A stretch of DNA of 34,511 nucleotides from an uncultured Clostridia bacterium (GCA_944392485.1 CALXWO010000004.1:89039-123549), one strand, 5' to 3'; positions 20,009 to 28,510 are shown, numbered from the stretch's first letter. Numbers and translations: made by a program. Notes: generated by a model from the letters alone, not told the origin.

Positions 20009-20077
20009 GACTTTTTCGCTCGGAGCAATTTTTCCGCATGAGACTTTTTCGCTCGGAGCAATTTTTCCGCGCATGAA
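20009..20077. repeat. Tandem direct repeat (33/35 bp, two units)
   Basis: Units 20009-20041 and 20042-20077 both begin GACTTTTTCGCTCGGAGCAA and end CCGCATGA or CCGCGCATGAAC. They sit between ndvB and topA, next to a long palindrome. Confidence 0.8.
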
Positions 20078-20160
20078 CTAGGGGACGGACATTTTGTTCA
20101 CTTTTACAAAAGTGAACAAAATGTCCGTCCCCTAGTTCAAAATGTCCGTCCCCTAGTTCA
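20075..20160. repeat. 64-bp near-perfect palindrome plus a third half copy (GGGGACGG-type)
   Basis: Arms 20075-20105 and 20108-20138 are perfect 31-bp reverse complements (GAACTAGGGGACGGACATTT at the outer end) with a 2-nt loop. A direct copy of the outer part of the right arm (AAATGTCCGTCCCCTAGTTC) follows at 20140-20160, ending next to the topA stop codon at 20164. GGGGACGG ends occur in REP-like elements of Firmicutes; no transposase is present here. Confidence 0.85.
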
Positions 20161-20163
20161 TGT

Positions 20164-22142
20164 TTATTCTTTTTTTGGTTTTGTCCATGATATATAATCA
20201 CATCCGCCATTTGGATTATTTTCACATATATAATAATTTCTTTTTTTCTTTGTTTTTCTTATTTGAACTTTGCCTCCACATTTTGGGCATGGCACATCTA
20301 TTGTTTCTATATATGGTTTTGCATTTTGGCATTCTGGGTATCCTGGACATGCCAAAAATTTTCCGTATTTACCATATTTTATTACCATCATACGCCCACA
20401 TTTTTCGCATGGTACATCAGATACTTCATATTCCAATTTTACATGTTCTAATTCTTTATCAACTTTTTCTACTACTTTTTCAAATGGTCCATAGAAATCA
20501 GAAATGACCTTTTTCCATTTTTCTTTACCGTTCAGCAATTTTATCAAATTCTTCTTCCATTTGAGCTGTAAATTTAACATTTATTACATCACTAAAATTT
20601 TCTATAAGTAATTTATTAACTATTCTTCCAAGCTCTGTTGGATGAAGCTGTTTTTGAATTTTTTCTATATACCTTCTTGCAAGAATTGTTGTAATTGTTG
20701 GAGAATAAGTACTTGGCCTTCCAATACCCTTTTCTTCTAATGCTTTTACTAAACTTGCTTCTGTATACCTTGGAGGTGGCTCTGTAAAGCTTTGTTTTGG
20801 TTCAAGTTTTTCTTTTATTAATTCGTCGTTTTCTTTTAACAAAGGAATGTTAGAAAATTCCTCTTTCTTTTCATTGTCTTCTGTTTCAACATATAATGTC
20901 ATAAATCCTTTAAATTTTAAAGTCTGACCATTTGCTCTAAAATTATAGTCACTAGCATTTATTTTTACAGATAATGTATCATATATAGCAGAAGACATTT
21001 GGCTCGCAATAAACCTATTATATATAAGTTTATATAATTTATATTGGTCATTAGTTAGACTATTTTTTATTTTATCTGGAACTAAATCCACATATGTTGG
21101 TCTAATTGCCTCGTGAGCATCTTGTGAATCTGCTTTTGTCTTATAGTATCTGTTTTCGTAATATTCTTTCCCATATTCTTTTTCTATATAGACTTTTGCA
21201 GATGCTCTTGCTTCTTCTGATATTCTTGTTGAATCAGTTCTCATATATGTAATTAATCCAACTGTACCTTTTTCTGGTATTTTTATTCCTTCATATAGTC
21301 CGCTGTGCTACTTGCATTGTTTTTTTAATGGCGAAATTAAGCTTTCTTGAGGCTTCTTGTTGCATTGTACTTGTCGTAAATGGAGGTGCAGGTGTTCTTT
21401 TCTTTTCTCCTTTTTTTACTTCATCTACTATATATTTTGCATTTTCTAAATCTTTTAATATGCTATCTATTTCTTCTTTTGAATGTATATCTATTTTCTT
21501 ATTGTTTTTTCCAAAAAATTTTGCTTCAAAAGTCTTTTTAGATTTTTTTGTTCTCAAATGTGCATAAATATTCCAATATTCTTCTGGAATAAATTTTTCT
21601 ATTTCTTCTTCCCTATCTACAATTAATTTTACAGCAACAGACTGAACCCTTCCTGCAGATAATCCTTTTTGTACCTTTTTCCAAAGTACTGGGCTTATTT
21701 TATATCCTACTATTCTATCTAATACTCTTCTTGCTTGTTGTGCATCTGTTAAATCCATATCTATTTTTCTTGGATTCTTTATTGCTTTTTTGACTGCATC
21801 TTTAGTTATTTCATTAAATGTTACTCTACACATTTTTGAAGGCTCTACATCCAATATGTTTGATAGATGCCATGCTATTGCTTCTCCTTCCCTATCAGGG
21901 TCAGTTGCAAGATATACTTTTTTTGCATTTTTTGCCTCTTTTTTTAATGTTTTTATTAAATCGCCTTTCCCTCTTATGTTTATATATTGAGGTTCAAAGG
22001 TCTTTGTATCTACTCCTAATTTTGATTTAGGCAAATCTCTTATATGTCCCATTGATGCAATAACTTTTGTACTACCTCCTAAGAACTTCTTTATTGTATT
22101 TGCTTTTGCTGGAGATTCGACTATTACTAATTTATCCGCCAT
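20164..22142 (-). CDS. topA: DNA topoisomerase I, read through two CGG +1 recoding sites
   Basis: The 658-residue product is encoded by 22142-21303, 21301-20531 and 20529-20164 (280, 257 and 122 codons including stop). The Toprim domain comes first ([18 protein letters not shown]; acidic [15 protein letters not shown]). After site 1 comes [12 protein letters not shown] and then [11 protein letters not shown] with catalytic Tyr299, so the active-site tyrosine is made only after a shift. [12 protein letters not shown] follows. Site 2 restores [11 protein letters not shown], leading to two C-terminal four-cysteine zinc ribbons (CEKCGRMM...CPGYPEC and CPKCGGKV...CENNPNGGC). Bacterial TopA usually has 650-700 residues with such fingers, so the restored protein is complete. 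It relaxes negative supercoils and is normally essential. Confidence 0.95.
20527..20530 (-). other. CGG +1 recoding site, topA site 2 (CGGT)
   Basis: Minus strand: GCT GAA C GGT AAA GAA. Skipping the C (base 20530) gives D-K-I-A-E-G-K-E-K-W, conserved in TopA. The zero frame reaches a stop immediately (GAA CGG TAA). Confidence 0.95.
21299..21302 (-). other. CGG +1 recoding site, topA site 1
   Basis: Minus strand: GCA CAG C GGA CTA TAT GAA. Skipping the C (base 21302) gives V-A-Q-G-L-Y-E-G; the zero frame stops three codons later (CGG ACT ATA TGA). Confidence 0.95.
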
Positions 22143-22192
22143 TTTCTTTATGGCAATAATGAAAAACTTCGCATTACGTTGTTAAACTGCAT

Positions 22193-22236
22193 AAAAATTT
22201 TTTCGATGTACCTATGTACTATCTCAAAAATTTTTA
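22193..22236. repeat. Family C core hairpin, copy 2
   Basis: CGATGTACCTATGTACTATC flanked by A/T runs is the reverse complement of the centre of the element at 4521-4641. The outer ends (about 22151 and 22262) differ from the other copies. Confidence 0.7.
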
Positions 22237-22356
22237 TTTGTTTGCCTAGTACTGCTCGTTTTTGATTCTTGCCTCCTCCTTTCGTTTTTTTGTTTTCTCC
22301 TCTGTTGTTGTATGATTAAATAAATTGTATTTTGTTTTTGAAATTCAGATTTTTGA

Positions 22357-22425
22357 TGTAGGGGGCGCTGTCTTCGGCGCCCCGTAGACCCGATTTTCGG
22401 GTCGCCCAGGAGTGCGACCCCTACA
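22357..22425. repeat. Family B repeat, long copy (TGTAGGGG ... CCCCTACA)
   Basis: Ends TGTAGGGG and CCCCTACA are inverted. Inside are two strong hairpins: GGGCGCTGTCTTCGGCGCCC (22363-22383) and GACCCGATTTTCGGGTC (22387-22403). Confidence 0.75.
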
Positions 22426-22487
22426 ACGTTGAGGAAACGACCCATCAAAAACCGTCCCCTTTGAGACACATACAAATTCCAATTTAT

Positions 22488-23730
22488 CTATTCTTCATAC
22501 AATGGATATTTTGCACAAATTTTTGCAACTTCATTTTTTATTTCTTCTTTTTTACTTTCGTAATTTTCTGCCGTCATGTTTATAAGCTCTGCTATTTTTA
22601 TCATATCTTCTTCTTTAAATCCTCTTGTTGTAACAGCTGGTGTTCCAATTCTTATTCCACTTGTTATACTTGGTTTTTCTGTATCAAATGGTACCGCGTT
22701 TTTATTTACAGTTATTCCTATATCATCAAGTTTTGTTTCTAATTCTTTTCCTGTTATTCCTTTATTTCTTAAATCTATTAATATTAGGTGATTATCTGTT
22801 CCACCAGATACTAAATTAAATCCATATTTTAGCAACTCTTCTGATAATGCTTTTGCATTCTTTATTATTTGTTTTTGATATTCTTTAAATTCTGGTTTTA
22901 ATGCTTCTCCAAAGCAAACTGCTTTTGCTGCAATTACGTGCATTAATGGTCCACCTTGTGTTCCTGGAAACAATGCTTTATCTATTGCCTTACCATATTC
23001 TTCTTTGCATAATATTAATCCTCCTCTTGGTCCACGAAGTGTTTTATGAGTTGTACTTGTAACTATATCTGCATATTTTACTGGATTTTGATGTAAAGAA
23101 GCTGCAACAAGCCCTGCAATATGCGCCATATCTACCATAAATATACTATTTGTTTTATCTGCTATTTCTCTAATTCTTTTAAAATCTATTTCCCTTGGGT
23201 ATGCACTTGCACCTGCAAGTATTAATTTAGGTTTATTTTCTATTGCTAGTTTTTCTAATTCGTCGTAATCTATTCTCCCAGTTTCTTTATCTACACCATA
23301 TGGAATAAAATTATATAATTTTCCAGATGAATTAACTTTACTTCCATGTGTTAAGTGCCCTCCATGTGCTAAATTCATCCCAAGCACTGTATCTCCAGGA
23401 TTTAATACTGCAAAATACACCGCCATATTAGCTTGTGCTCCAGAATGTGCTTGAACATTTGCATATTCTGCTCCAAATAATTTTTTTGCTCTTTCTATTG
23501 CCAAACTTTCTGCAATATCTACATACTCACATCCCCCATAATATCTTGCTCCTGGATATCCTTCTGCATATTTATTTGTCATATAGCTTCCGCATTGCTT
23601 CCATTACGCTATTACTTACAAAATTTTCTGATGCTATTAATTCTATTTTATTACGCTCTCTTTGCAATTCTTTTTCAATTGCATCATATATTTCTTTATC
23701 TGTATTTTTTAAATTAATAAAACTTGGCAT
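22488..23730 (-). CDS. glyA: Serine hydroxymethyltransferase, read through one CGG +1 recoding site
   Basis: The 413-residue product is encoded by 23730-23593 and 23591-22488 (46 and 368 codons including stop), the standard GlyA length. Residues 1-46 contain [19 protein letters not shown]. The site then supplies Gly47 of [22 protein letters not shown], a strictly conserved block. Lys229 in [13 protein letters not shown] is the PLP Schiff-base lysine. The enzyme interconverts serine and glycine with transfer of C1 to tetrahydrofolate and is central to one-carbon metabolism. The start at 23728-23730 has GAGGTGG upstream and a good promoter at 23772-23800. Starting at the internal ATG 23582 instead would remove conserved N-terminal sequence and has no reason other than the frame break. 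Confidence 0.95.
23589..23592 (-). other. CGG +1 recoding site, glyA
   Basis: Minus strand: GCA ATG C GGA AGC TAT. Skipping the C (base 23592) gives [11 protein letters not shown]; the zero frame stops four codons after CGG. Confidence 0.95.
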
Positions 23731-23771
23731 ATATCCACCTCTTTTATTTTATTTTTATTTATTTTAGTTGC

Positions 23772-23800
23772 ATTATATACTAAATAAATTACTCTGTAAA
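23772..23800 (-). promoter_or_regulatory. Putative promoter of glyA
   Basis: Minus strand: TTTACA (23795-23800), 17-nt spacer, TATAAT (23772-23777), about 40 nt upstream of the glyA start. Confidence 0.6.
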
Positions 23801-23814
23801 TAAAAATATTAGAT

Positions 23815-23853
23815 AAATTGTAATTTGCTTGATAAACTTAAAAATTACAATTT
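23815..23853. repeat. AAATTGTAATTT hairpin
   Basis: AAATTGTAATTT (23815-23826) and AAATTACAATTT (23842-23853) are perfect 12-bp arms; the outer sequence matches the hairpin at 10726-10752. Confidence 0.6.
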
Positions 23854-23886
23854 AAAAAGGAAATATTAAATATATTTCCTTTTTAA
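23854..23886 (-). terminator. Intrinsic terminator after the LRR gene
   Basis: Arms 23854-23866 and 23872-23884 (AAAAAGGAAATAT and complement) form a stem with flanking A/T runs, 20 nt beyond the LRR gene stop. Confidence 0.65.
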
Positions 23887-23905
23887 TAAATATTCTATTC
23901 TCATT

Positions 23906-26192
23906 TTATTGCGTTAATTTTTCTATATTTACTCCAGATGATGCTCCCCATGGTGCTCCTTCTGGTATTGGATTATTCCCTGCTGCAAAATAAATGTTCT
24001 CCAGTAGGGTATTATGATTATCAAATATATATTCTGCCATATGTGTTACGCTATTTGGAATTAAAATATCTGTAAAACCATAGCATTTCGAAAACGCCAA
24101 CATTTCTATGTTTTTTAATCCTTCTTCTATATTAATTTTTTCTATATTGCAATAGCAGAATGCACCCAAACCTATAGTTTCTACATTTCCTGGAATATTT
24201 ATCTCTGTTAATTGTGAATATGAAAATGCACAATTTTTTATTGTTTTAACTGTAGATGGAATGGTATACGTTCCTTCCCTCATTGTAGGGAAAAATAACA
24301 ATTCTGTCTTGTCTTTATTGAATAACACACCATCTTCGCTACTATATACTTTATTATTTTCATCTACATTTATATTTGTATTGTTTCCAAAGAAAGCTCC
24401 TGGTTGTATTACATTATGTATTTCACCATCTACCACATAGAAATCATTAGTTGCAATATAAGTTACATTTTCTGGTATATAAATCTCCCTTAAATTAGAT
24501 AATCCTTCTCCACCTTGACTTAAAAATGCATATGCATTTATTGTTGTTAAACTATTTGGTAATATTACTTCACTTAAATTTTCACATCCAGAAAAAGTTT
24601 CACTTTCTATTGTTGTTATTCCTTCTGGTATTGTTATACTTGTTAAATTTGTACAGTTATTAAAACATCCTATACCTATTGTTTTAAGTGTAGTTGGTAA
24701 ATTTATATTATTTAAATTAGTACAACCATTAAATGCTCTTTCTTCTAAAACAGTTACTCCTTCTGGTATTGTTATACTTGCTATATTTGTACATCCATCA
24801 AAACAGTTTTTACTTATTGTAGTTACTGAGTTTGGTATTGTTACATCTGTTAAACCTGTACAACCGCTAAAGCAACTTTCTCCTATTGATGTTAGTGAGT
24901 TTGGTATTGTTACATCAGTTAAACCTGTACAACCACTAAAGCAACTTTCTCCTATTGATGTTACTGTGTTTGGTATAGATATTGTGTTAATTGATGTCTT
25001 ATTTTTAAAGACATTATTTCCTAATGCTGTAACTAGTTGTCCGTTTATTACCATAGGAATAACAATTTCTTTCATCTCTTCATCAGATAATCCATTAACA
25101 CTTGTTAAAGTTCCATTTTTATCAACATCCCAATGATAAATAACACTTCCATGTTGATACCAATAATTTTCTTCTTCTGTTAATATTAAATTATTTATAT
25201 CTTCTACTACACTAGTTGCATCTATTTCCTCTGTTTTTAACTCTTCTCCAGCCAATGATATAGCTATAAATTTATAGTTTCCGCTTGTTTTCTGAATCTA
25301 TTAGATATTCATCTTCATAATGCATTGAATTAAATAATTGTGATCTCATTTCTTGTAGTACACCATCTTTAAAAATATATATCTGACATGATTTTGAATA
25401 AATTTCATACATACTCATTCCTGAAGTTCCTAATATCATATCATAAAATTTTTCTGATGTTATAGTTCCTGCTTCTTCAGATGATATTCCTGAAAATTCT
25501 GCAAATAATTTATAAAACTCCTCTTTTGTTGAAATATTTGAAATGTCCGGAAAATTTTCTGGTAAAATTTCCTTTAAATCTTCTTTGTTATCTATCCATT
25601 CTTTTAAATTATAATAAACCACTGGATTTGTTTCTTCTTTTTGTGATTTTTCTAATGAAGATGTATTAATTGAATATGTTAGAAATCCGTCTACTATATT
25701 CTCTTTTGTTAATATTCCATCTCCAATTAATATTTCTTCCGGTTTTGGTATAAAAGTCCAAGCTACGTATTTTCCATATAAATTGCCATCTTTTTCAATA
25801 TCTGTTACAGTAAATTTAAATGTTTCTGATAGTTCTTCTCCATCTTTCATAATAAATCCATTTTTATATACTGTAAATATATTTTCGTTTGGACTCACTG
25901 CAGTGTATGGTCCCCCATCATTTCCCGTTACTTTCCAATCACTTGGCAAATTATCTTGTAAATCCTTTGCTGTTGGTATTTGTAAATTTTCATCCAATGC
26001 TGCCACTACCGCTGCTTGTAATACTTCTCTATCCATTTCTAATTTGGTTTTATCTGATGCATATTCTGTTGTATTAAATAATCCCCCAGTTAAAGCTATA
26101 TTTACTGTTACTGCTACTAATATTATCATTACTATTATTGTTATTATAAGTGCAATTAGAGTTATTCCGTTTGCTTTTTTTAAGTTTAACAT
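23906..26192 (-). CDS. Pilin-like N-terminus fused to BspA-type leucine-rich repeats, read through one CGG +1 recoding site
   Basis: The 761-residue product is encoded by 26192-25284 and 25282-23906 (303 and 459 codons including stop). The N-terminus KKANGITLIALIITIIVM is a type IV prepilin-like signal: cleavage is expected after Gly9, and the following helix spans about 10-33. It has Ala rather than the usual Glu at mature position 5, as in many clostridial pilin-like proteins. Residues to about 300 form a domain I do not recognise. After the recoding site (Gly304) come NYKFIAISLAGEE and then about ten LRR_5/BspA-type repeats of about 23 residues (CFSGCTGLTDVTIPNSVTTI). Two adjacent repeats are almost identical in DNA (24831-24968). 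It is probably surface-exposed and adhesive. It has its own promoter and terminator. Confidence 0.85.
24831..24968 (-). repeat. Recent 69-bp tandem duplication within the LRR gene
   Basis: Units 24831-24899 and 24900-24968 differ at only a few positions and encode one 23-residue repeat each. Neighbouring repeats are much more diverged, so this duplication is recent. Confidence 0.85.
25280..25283 (-). other. CGG +1 recoding site, LRR gene
   Basis: Minus strand: AAC AAG C GGA AAC TAT. Skipping the C (base 25283) joins the pilin-like part to the LRR part; the zero frame stops two codons after CGG. No conserved motif spans this site, so it rests on the shared rule and the frame arithmetic. Confidence 0.82.
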
Positions 26193-26250
26193 TTGTTTTT
26201 TATCTCCTTTCTTTTGTGAATATGTTTTTTATTCCATAACAATTTATTTT

Positions 26251-26279
26251 ATTATATGTTATATATTTATCTTTTTCAA
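26251..26279 (-). promoter_or_regulatory. Putative promoter of the LRR gene
   Basis: Minus strand: TTGAAA (26274-26279), 17-nt spacer, TATAAT (26251-26256), about 60 nt before the start, which has AAAGGAGAT as ribosome binding site. Confidence 0.6.
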
Positions 26280-26338
26280 TATCTTAATGTGTTTTATTTT
26301 AGTTTACGCGAATTAATCTTAGTTTTCTGATATAATTG

Positions 26339-26368
26339 AAAAAGGAAACAGTAAATATGTTTCCTTTT
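26339..26368 (-). terminator. Terminator hairpin at the end of the 26678 gene
   Basis: AAAAGGAAACA and TGTTTCCTTTT pair around a 7-nt loop; it begins within the stop codon of the small gene and continues into T-rich minus-strand sequence. Confidence 0.65.
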
Positions 26369-26678
26369 AATTTGCTTTTAATAAATCTTCTAATACATCG
26401 TTTAACCCTACTGGTGTTACTTTGTATTTTTTTAATGTATTAATTATTTCGATTACTTTATCTGAACTGTTACTAATATTTTCTATATTATTACTTTCTA
26501 TAGTAATATTATTATTTATATATTCTTTTTTTCGTATTTCTATCCCATATTTAAAATCATCTTTTGTATCCTTTTGTGTTTTGTAATATTCTAATTCTAC
26601 TCTATGATTAATTGTTGTTTCTTTCAAATCATTTTCATCAAAATAAGTCATACCATAGCAAGTCTTAGAATTATTCAC
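26367..26678 (-). CDS. Small DUF6514-like protein
   Basis: The product has 103 residues. I chose the GTG at 26676-26678 because AAAGGAG lies 7 nt upstream; a longer reading to 26762 would begin inside promoter-like sequence. The protein reads as a small alpha/beta domain: VELEYYKTQKD and FKYGIEIRKKEYINN, then IENISNSSDKVIEIINTLKKYKVTPVGLNDVLEDLL. The C-terminal VTP-hydrophobic-DVLEDLL pattern resembles the DUF6514 family of Clostridia, whose function is unknown; this assignment is from memory of the pattern and tentative. It is monocistronic, with its own promoter and terminator. Confidence 0.6.
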   Translation of the reverse strand: MNNSKTCYGMTYFDENDLKETTINHRVELEYYKTQKDTKDDFKYGIEIRKKEYINNNITIESNNIENISNSSDKVIEIINTLKKYKVTPVGLNDVLEDLLKAN

Positions 26679-26724
26679 TTTACTTCTCCTTTCTTTTGTA
26701 ATGATTGCTTTTACGCACTTTTCT

Positions 26725-26753
26725 AATATACTACATTGGTTTAACAAATACAA
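26725..26753 (-). promoter_or_regulatory. Putative promoter of the DUF6514-like gene
   Basis: Minus strand: TTGTAT (26748-26753), 17-nt spacer, TATATT (26725-26730). Confidence 0.45.
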
Positions 26754-26914
26754 CAAAAACAAATCGCATAATTTTATCTGTTTAATTAATATTCGACAGT
26801 AATTTTCTAAAAACCATAATATTATTTTATTTATTTAATTAATGTTATAAATATTTAATTTTTTTGAAATGTAAATGCAACTATTAAATTGTTAAAAAAG
26901 TTAATTTCTTGTAC

Positions 26915-26945
26915 ACAAAAAAAGAAAGGCTAAATCCTTCCTTTT
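26915..26945 (-). terminator. Terminator after acpP
   Basis: On the minus strand AAGGAAGG, a 6-nt loop and CCTTTCTT form an 8-bp stem with one wobble pair, followed by a run of seven T. Confidence 0.7.
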
Positions 26946-26965
26946 CCTAATCTATAAATATGTAT

Positions 26966-27205
26966 TTATACATTATCTTTTATATAGTCTACTACATCAC
27001 TTACAGTAACAACTTTTTCTGCATCGCTATCTGGAATTTCTAAATCAAATTCTTCTTCTATTGCCATAATTAATTCAACTATATCTAAAGAATCTGCTCC
27101 TAAATCATCTATAAAAGATGCCTCTGGTGCTACAGCTGTTTCAGCTACTCCTAATTGTTCTACTATGATTTCTTTTACTTTGTTAAAAATTTCTTCTGAA
27201 CTCAT
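26966..27205 (-). CDS. acpP: Acyl carrier protein
   Basis: The 79-residue acidic protein has the invariant [18 protein letters not shown]. Ser39 is the phosphopantetheine attachment site. It carries growing acyl chains in fatty acid synthesis and lies 92 nt downstream of plsX, an arrangement common in Firmicutes and consistent with joint work in phospholipid synthesis. GGGGAGG precedes the start. It also appears to have its own promoter at 27256-27284, as expected for a very abundant protein. No in-frame CGG. Confidence 0.97.
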   Translation of the reverse strand: MSSEEIFNKVKEIIVEQLGVAETAVAPEASFIDDLGADSLDIVELIMAIEEEFDLEIPDSDAEKVVTVSDVVDYIKDNV

Positions 27206-27255
27206 AGGTAATATTACACCTCCCCTTTATATTTGTTTTTTATTTACTATCTAAC

Positions 27256-27284
27256 ATATTATATGCTTTGAAAGGTATTGTCAA
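27256..27284 (-). promoter_or_regulatory. Putative promoter of acpP
   Basis: Minus strand: consensus TTGACA (27279-27284) with TAATAT at 17-nt spacing (27256-27261); a TATAAT overlaps at a shorter 15-nt spacing. Confidence 0.5.
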
Positions 27285-27297
27285 TAGTTTTTTTAAT

Positions 27298-28321
27298 TTA
27301 TTTTATTTTTTCAAACTCTTGTTTTAAAATATCTACTGCTTTTGACTCTGCAAATTTTTCTGCCTGTTTAATTGTAAAATAAAATAAATATTCATCACTA
27401 CTTCCATGAGCTTTAACTACAGGCTTTTTTACGCCTAAAAATAGCGCTCCACCATACTCTTTATAATCCATAGTTTTTGAAAATCTTTTTATTCCTGGAA
27501 GTGCTGGAATACATGCAAGTGTACTTAATATATTCTTTTTCAAACTTTCTGTAAGAGATCTTTTAACTAATTTTCCAAAGCCTTCTACTGTTTTTAAAAA
27601 TATATTTCCCGTAAATCCATCTGTAACTACTGCATCAATGTCTCCAGAAAATGCTTCTCTTCCTTCTACATTTCCTACAAAGTTTATATTATATTTTTCT
27701 GCATTTCCTTTTAAAAGTTTATAACTTTCTTTCATTAAGTCATTTCCCTTTGTTTCTTCTGTTCCAATATTTAAAAGTCCTATAGCTGGTTTTTTTATAT
27801 TGTATATATTTTTTAAATATATATTTGCAAATTCAGCAAACTGTAATAAGTTTATTGGTTTACAGTTTGTATTTGCACCTGCATCAATAAGCATTAATCC
27901 TTTTTTGTACGAAGGTAACATTGGTGCAATAGCTGGTCTGTCTACTCCTTTAATCCTTCCTACAAGTAAAGTAGCCCCTGTTAATAACGCTCCTGAATTT
28001 CCTGCAGAAACAAATACATCTCCTTCTCCATTTTTTAACATATTAAATCCAACTACCATTGATGAATCTTTTTTATTTTTAATTGCTTGTGTTGGTATGT
28101 CTTCCATTTCTATAGTTTCTGTTGCATTTTGTATTTTTAGTCTTTCTGATATTTCTGATATATTTTCTTTATTATATATTTCTTTTATTTTTTTATTTAT
28201 GATTTCTTCGTTTCCTATTAAAATAATTTCCGATTTTATCTCTTTTATTGCCTTTACTGCGCCTCTAATATTTGCTTCTGGTGCGTTGTCTCCACCGCAT
28301 AGCATCTAGCAAAATTTTCAT
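27298..28321 (-). CDS. plsX: Phosphate acyltransferase PlsX, read through a CGG +1 recoding site at codon 9
   Basis: The 340-residue product is encoded by 28321-28298 and 28296-27298 (8 and 333 codons including stop). The first eight residues are MKILLDAM, then the recoded Gly9 continues GGDNAPEANIRGAVKAIKEI. DAMGGDNAP is the signature N-terminus of PlsX, so both start and shift are clear. DAGANTNCKP and GFTGNIFLKT are further conserved segments. PlsX makes acyl-phosphate from acyl-ACP for phosphatidic acid synthesis. AAGAAGGGA precedes the start. An ATG-like start downstream of the shift would delete the conserved strand. acpP follows on the same strand. Confidence 0.95.
28294..28297 (-). 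other. CGG +1 recoding site, plsX (CGGT, codon 9)
   Basis: Minus strand: GCT ATG C GGT GGA GAC. Skipping the C (base 28297) gives D-A-M-G-G-D-N-A-P. Confidence 0.96.
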
Positions 28322-28483
28322 TATTTTATCCCTTCTTTATAAACATTATATTTTCTATTCGTTTATTTTATTATTTTATTTAAAAAAAAGCAAGTATTTA
28401 TTAATATTTTATTAATATTTAAGTTCCTCGAATAAATTGATGTTTTTAGATGATTAATATTAATTTCAACAATTTCTACGAAT

Positions 28484-28510
28484 GGTGGGCGAACAAAGTT
28501 CGCCCCTACA
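28484..28510. repeat. Family B repeat, hairpin copy
   Basis: GGGCGAAC-AAA-GTTCGCCC followed by CTACA; the same CGCCCCTACAACGTT end occurs at 22418-22430 in related form. Confidence 0.65.

Larger units (their letters stand above)
22143..22487. other. 345-nt intergenic region between glyA and topA: repeats only
   Basis: No gene is visible. The region holds a family C core (22193-22236), a GC-rich family B element (22357-22425) and a GGGGACGG-type half element (about 22440-22470, reading AACCGTCCCCTTTGAGACAC). The base composition of 22357-22470 is much richer in G+C than its surroundings. Confidence 0.7.

Noticed and set aside
20995..21244. Separate gene starting at the internal ATG 21244 (topA middle part)
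   Set aside because: The ATG is the Met of the conserved YMRTD motif; the protein continues upstream in frame to the CGG site.
22224..22475. Open frame in the glyA-topA gap
   Set aside because: It covers repeat elements, has no ribosome binding site, and its composition is that of hairpins.
24831..24968. CRISPR-like repeat
   Set aside because: The direct repeats are adjacent without spacers and encode LRR units in frame.
6961..28297. Classical P-site slippage as in prfB
   Set aside because: Only three of eleven sites have CTT before CGG; the others have unrelated codons, so re-pairing of a specific tRNA is not shared. I saw no shared upstream Shine-Dalgarno stimulator, though I did not test this systematically. 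RNA editing that removes the C is not excluded by DNA alone.
6757..28321. The seven interrupted genes as pseudogenes or assembly errors
   Set aside because: All eleven breaks are the same event (extra C making an in-frame CGG), none is a deletion or a premature stop by substitution, conserved motifs continue exactly, and several genes are normally essential. Frame-independent CGG does not cause breaks.
6757..28321. CGG simply reassigned to another amino acid
   Set aside because: A three-base reassignment would keep the frame; here the downstream conserved sequence is always in the +1 frame.
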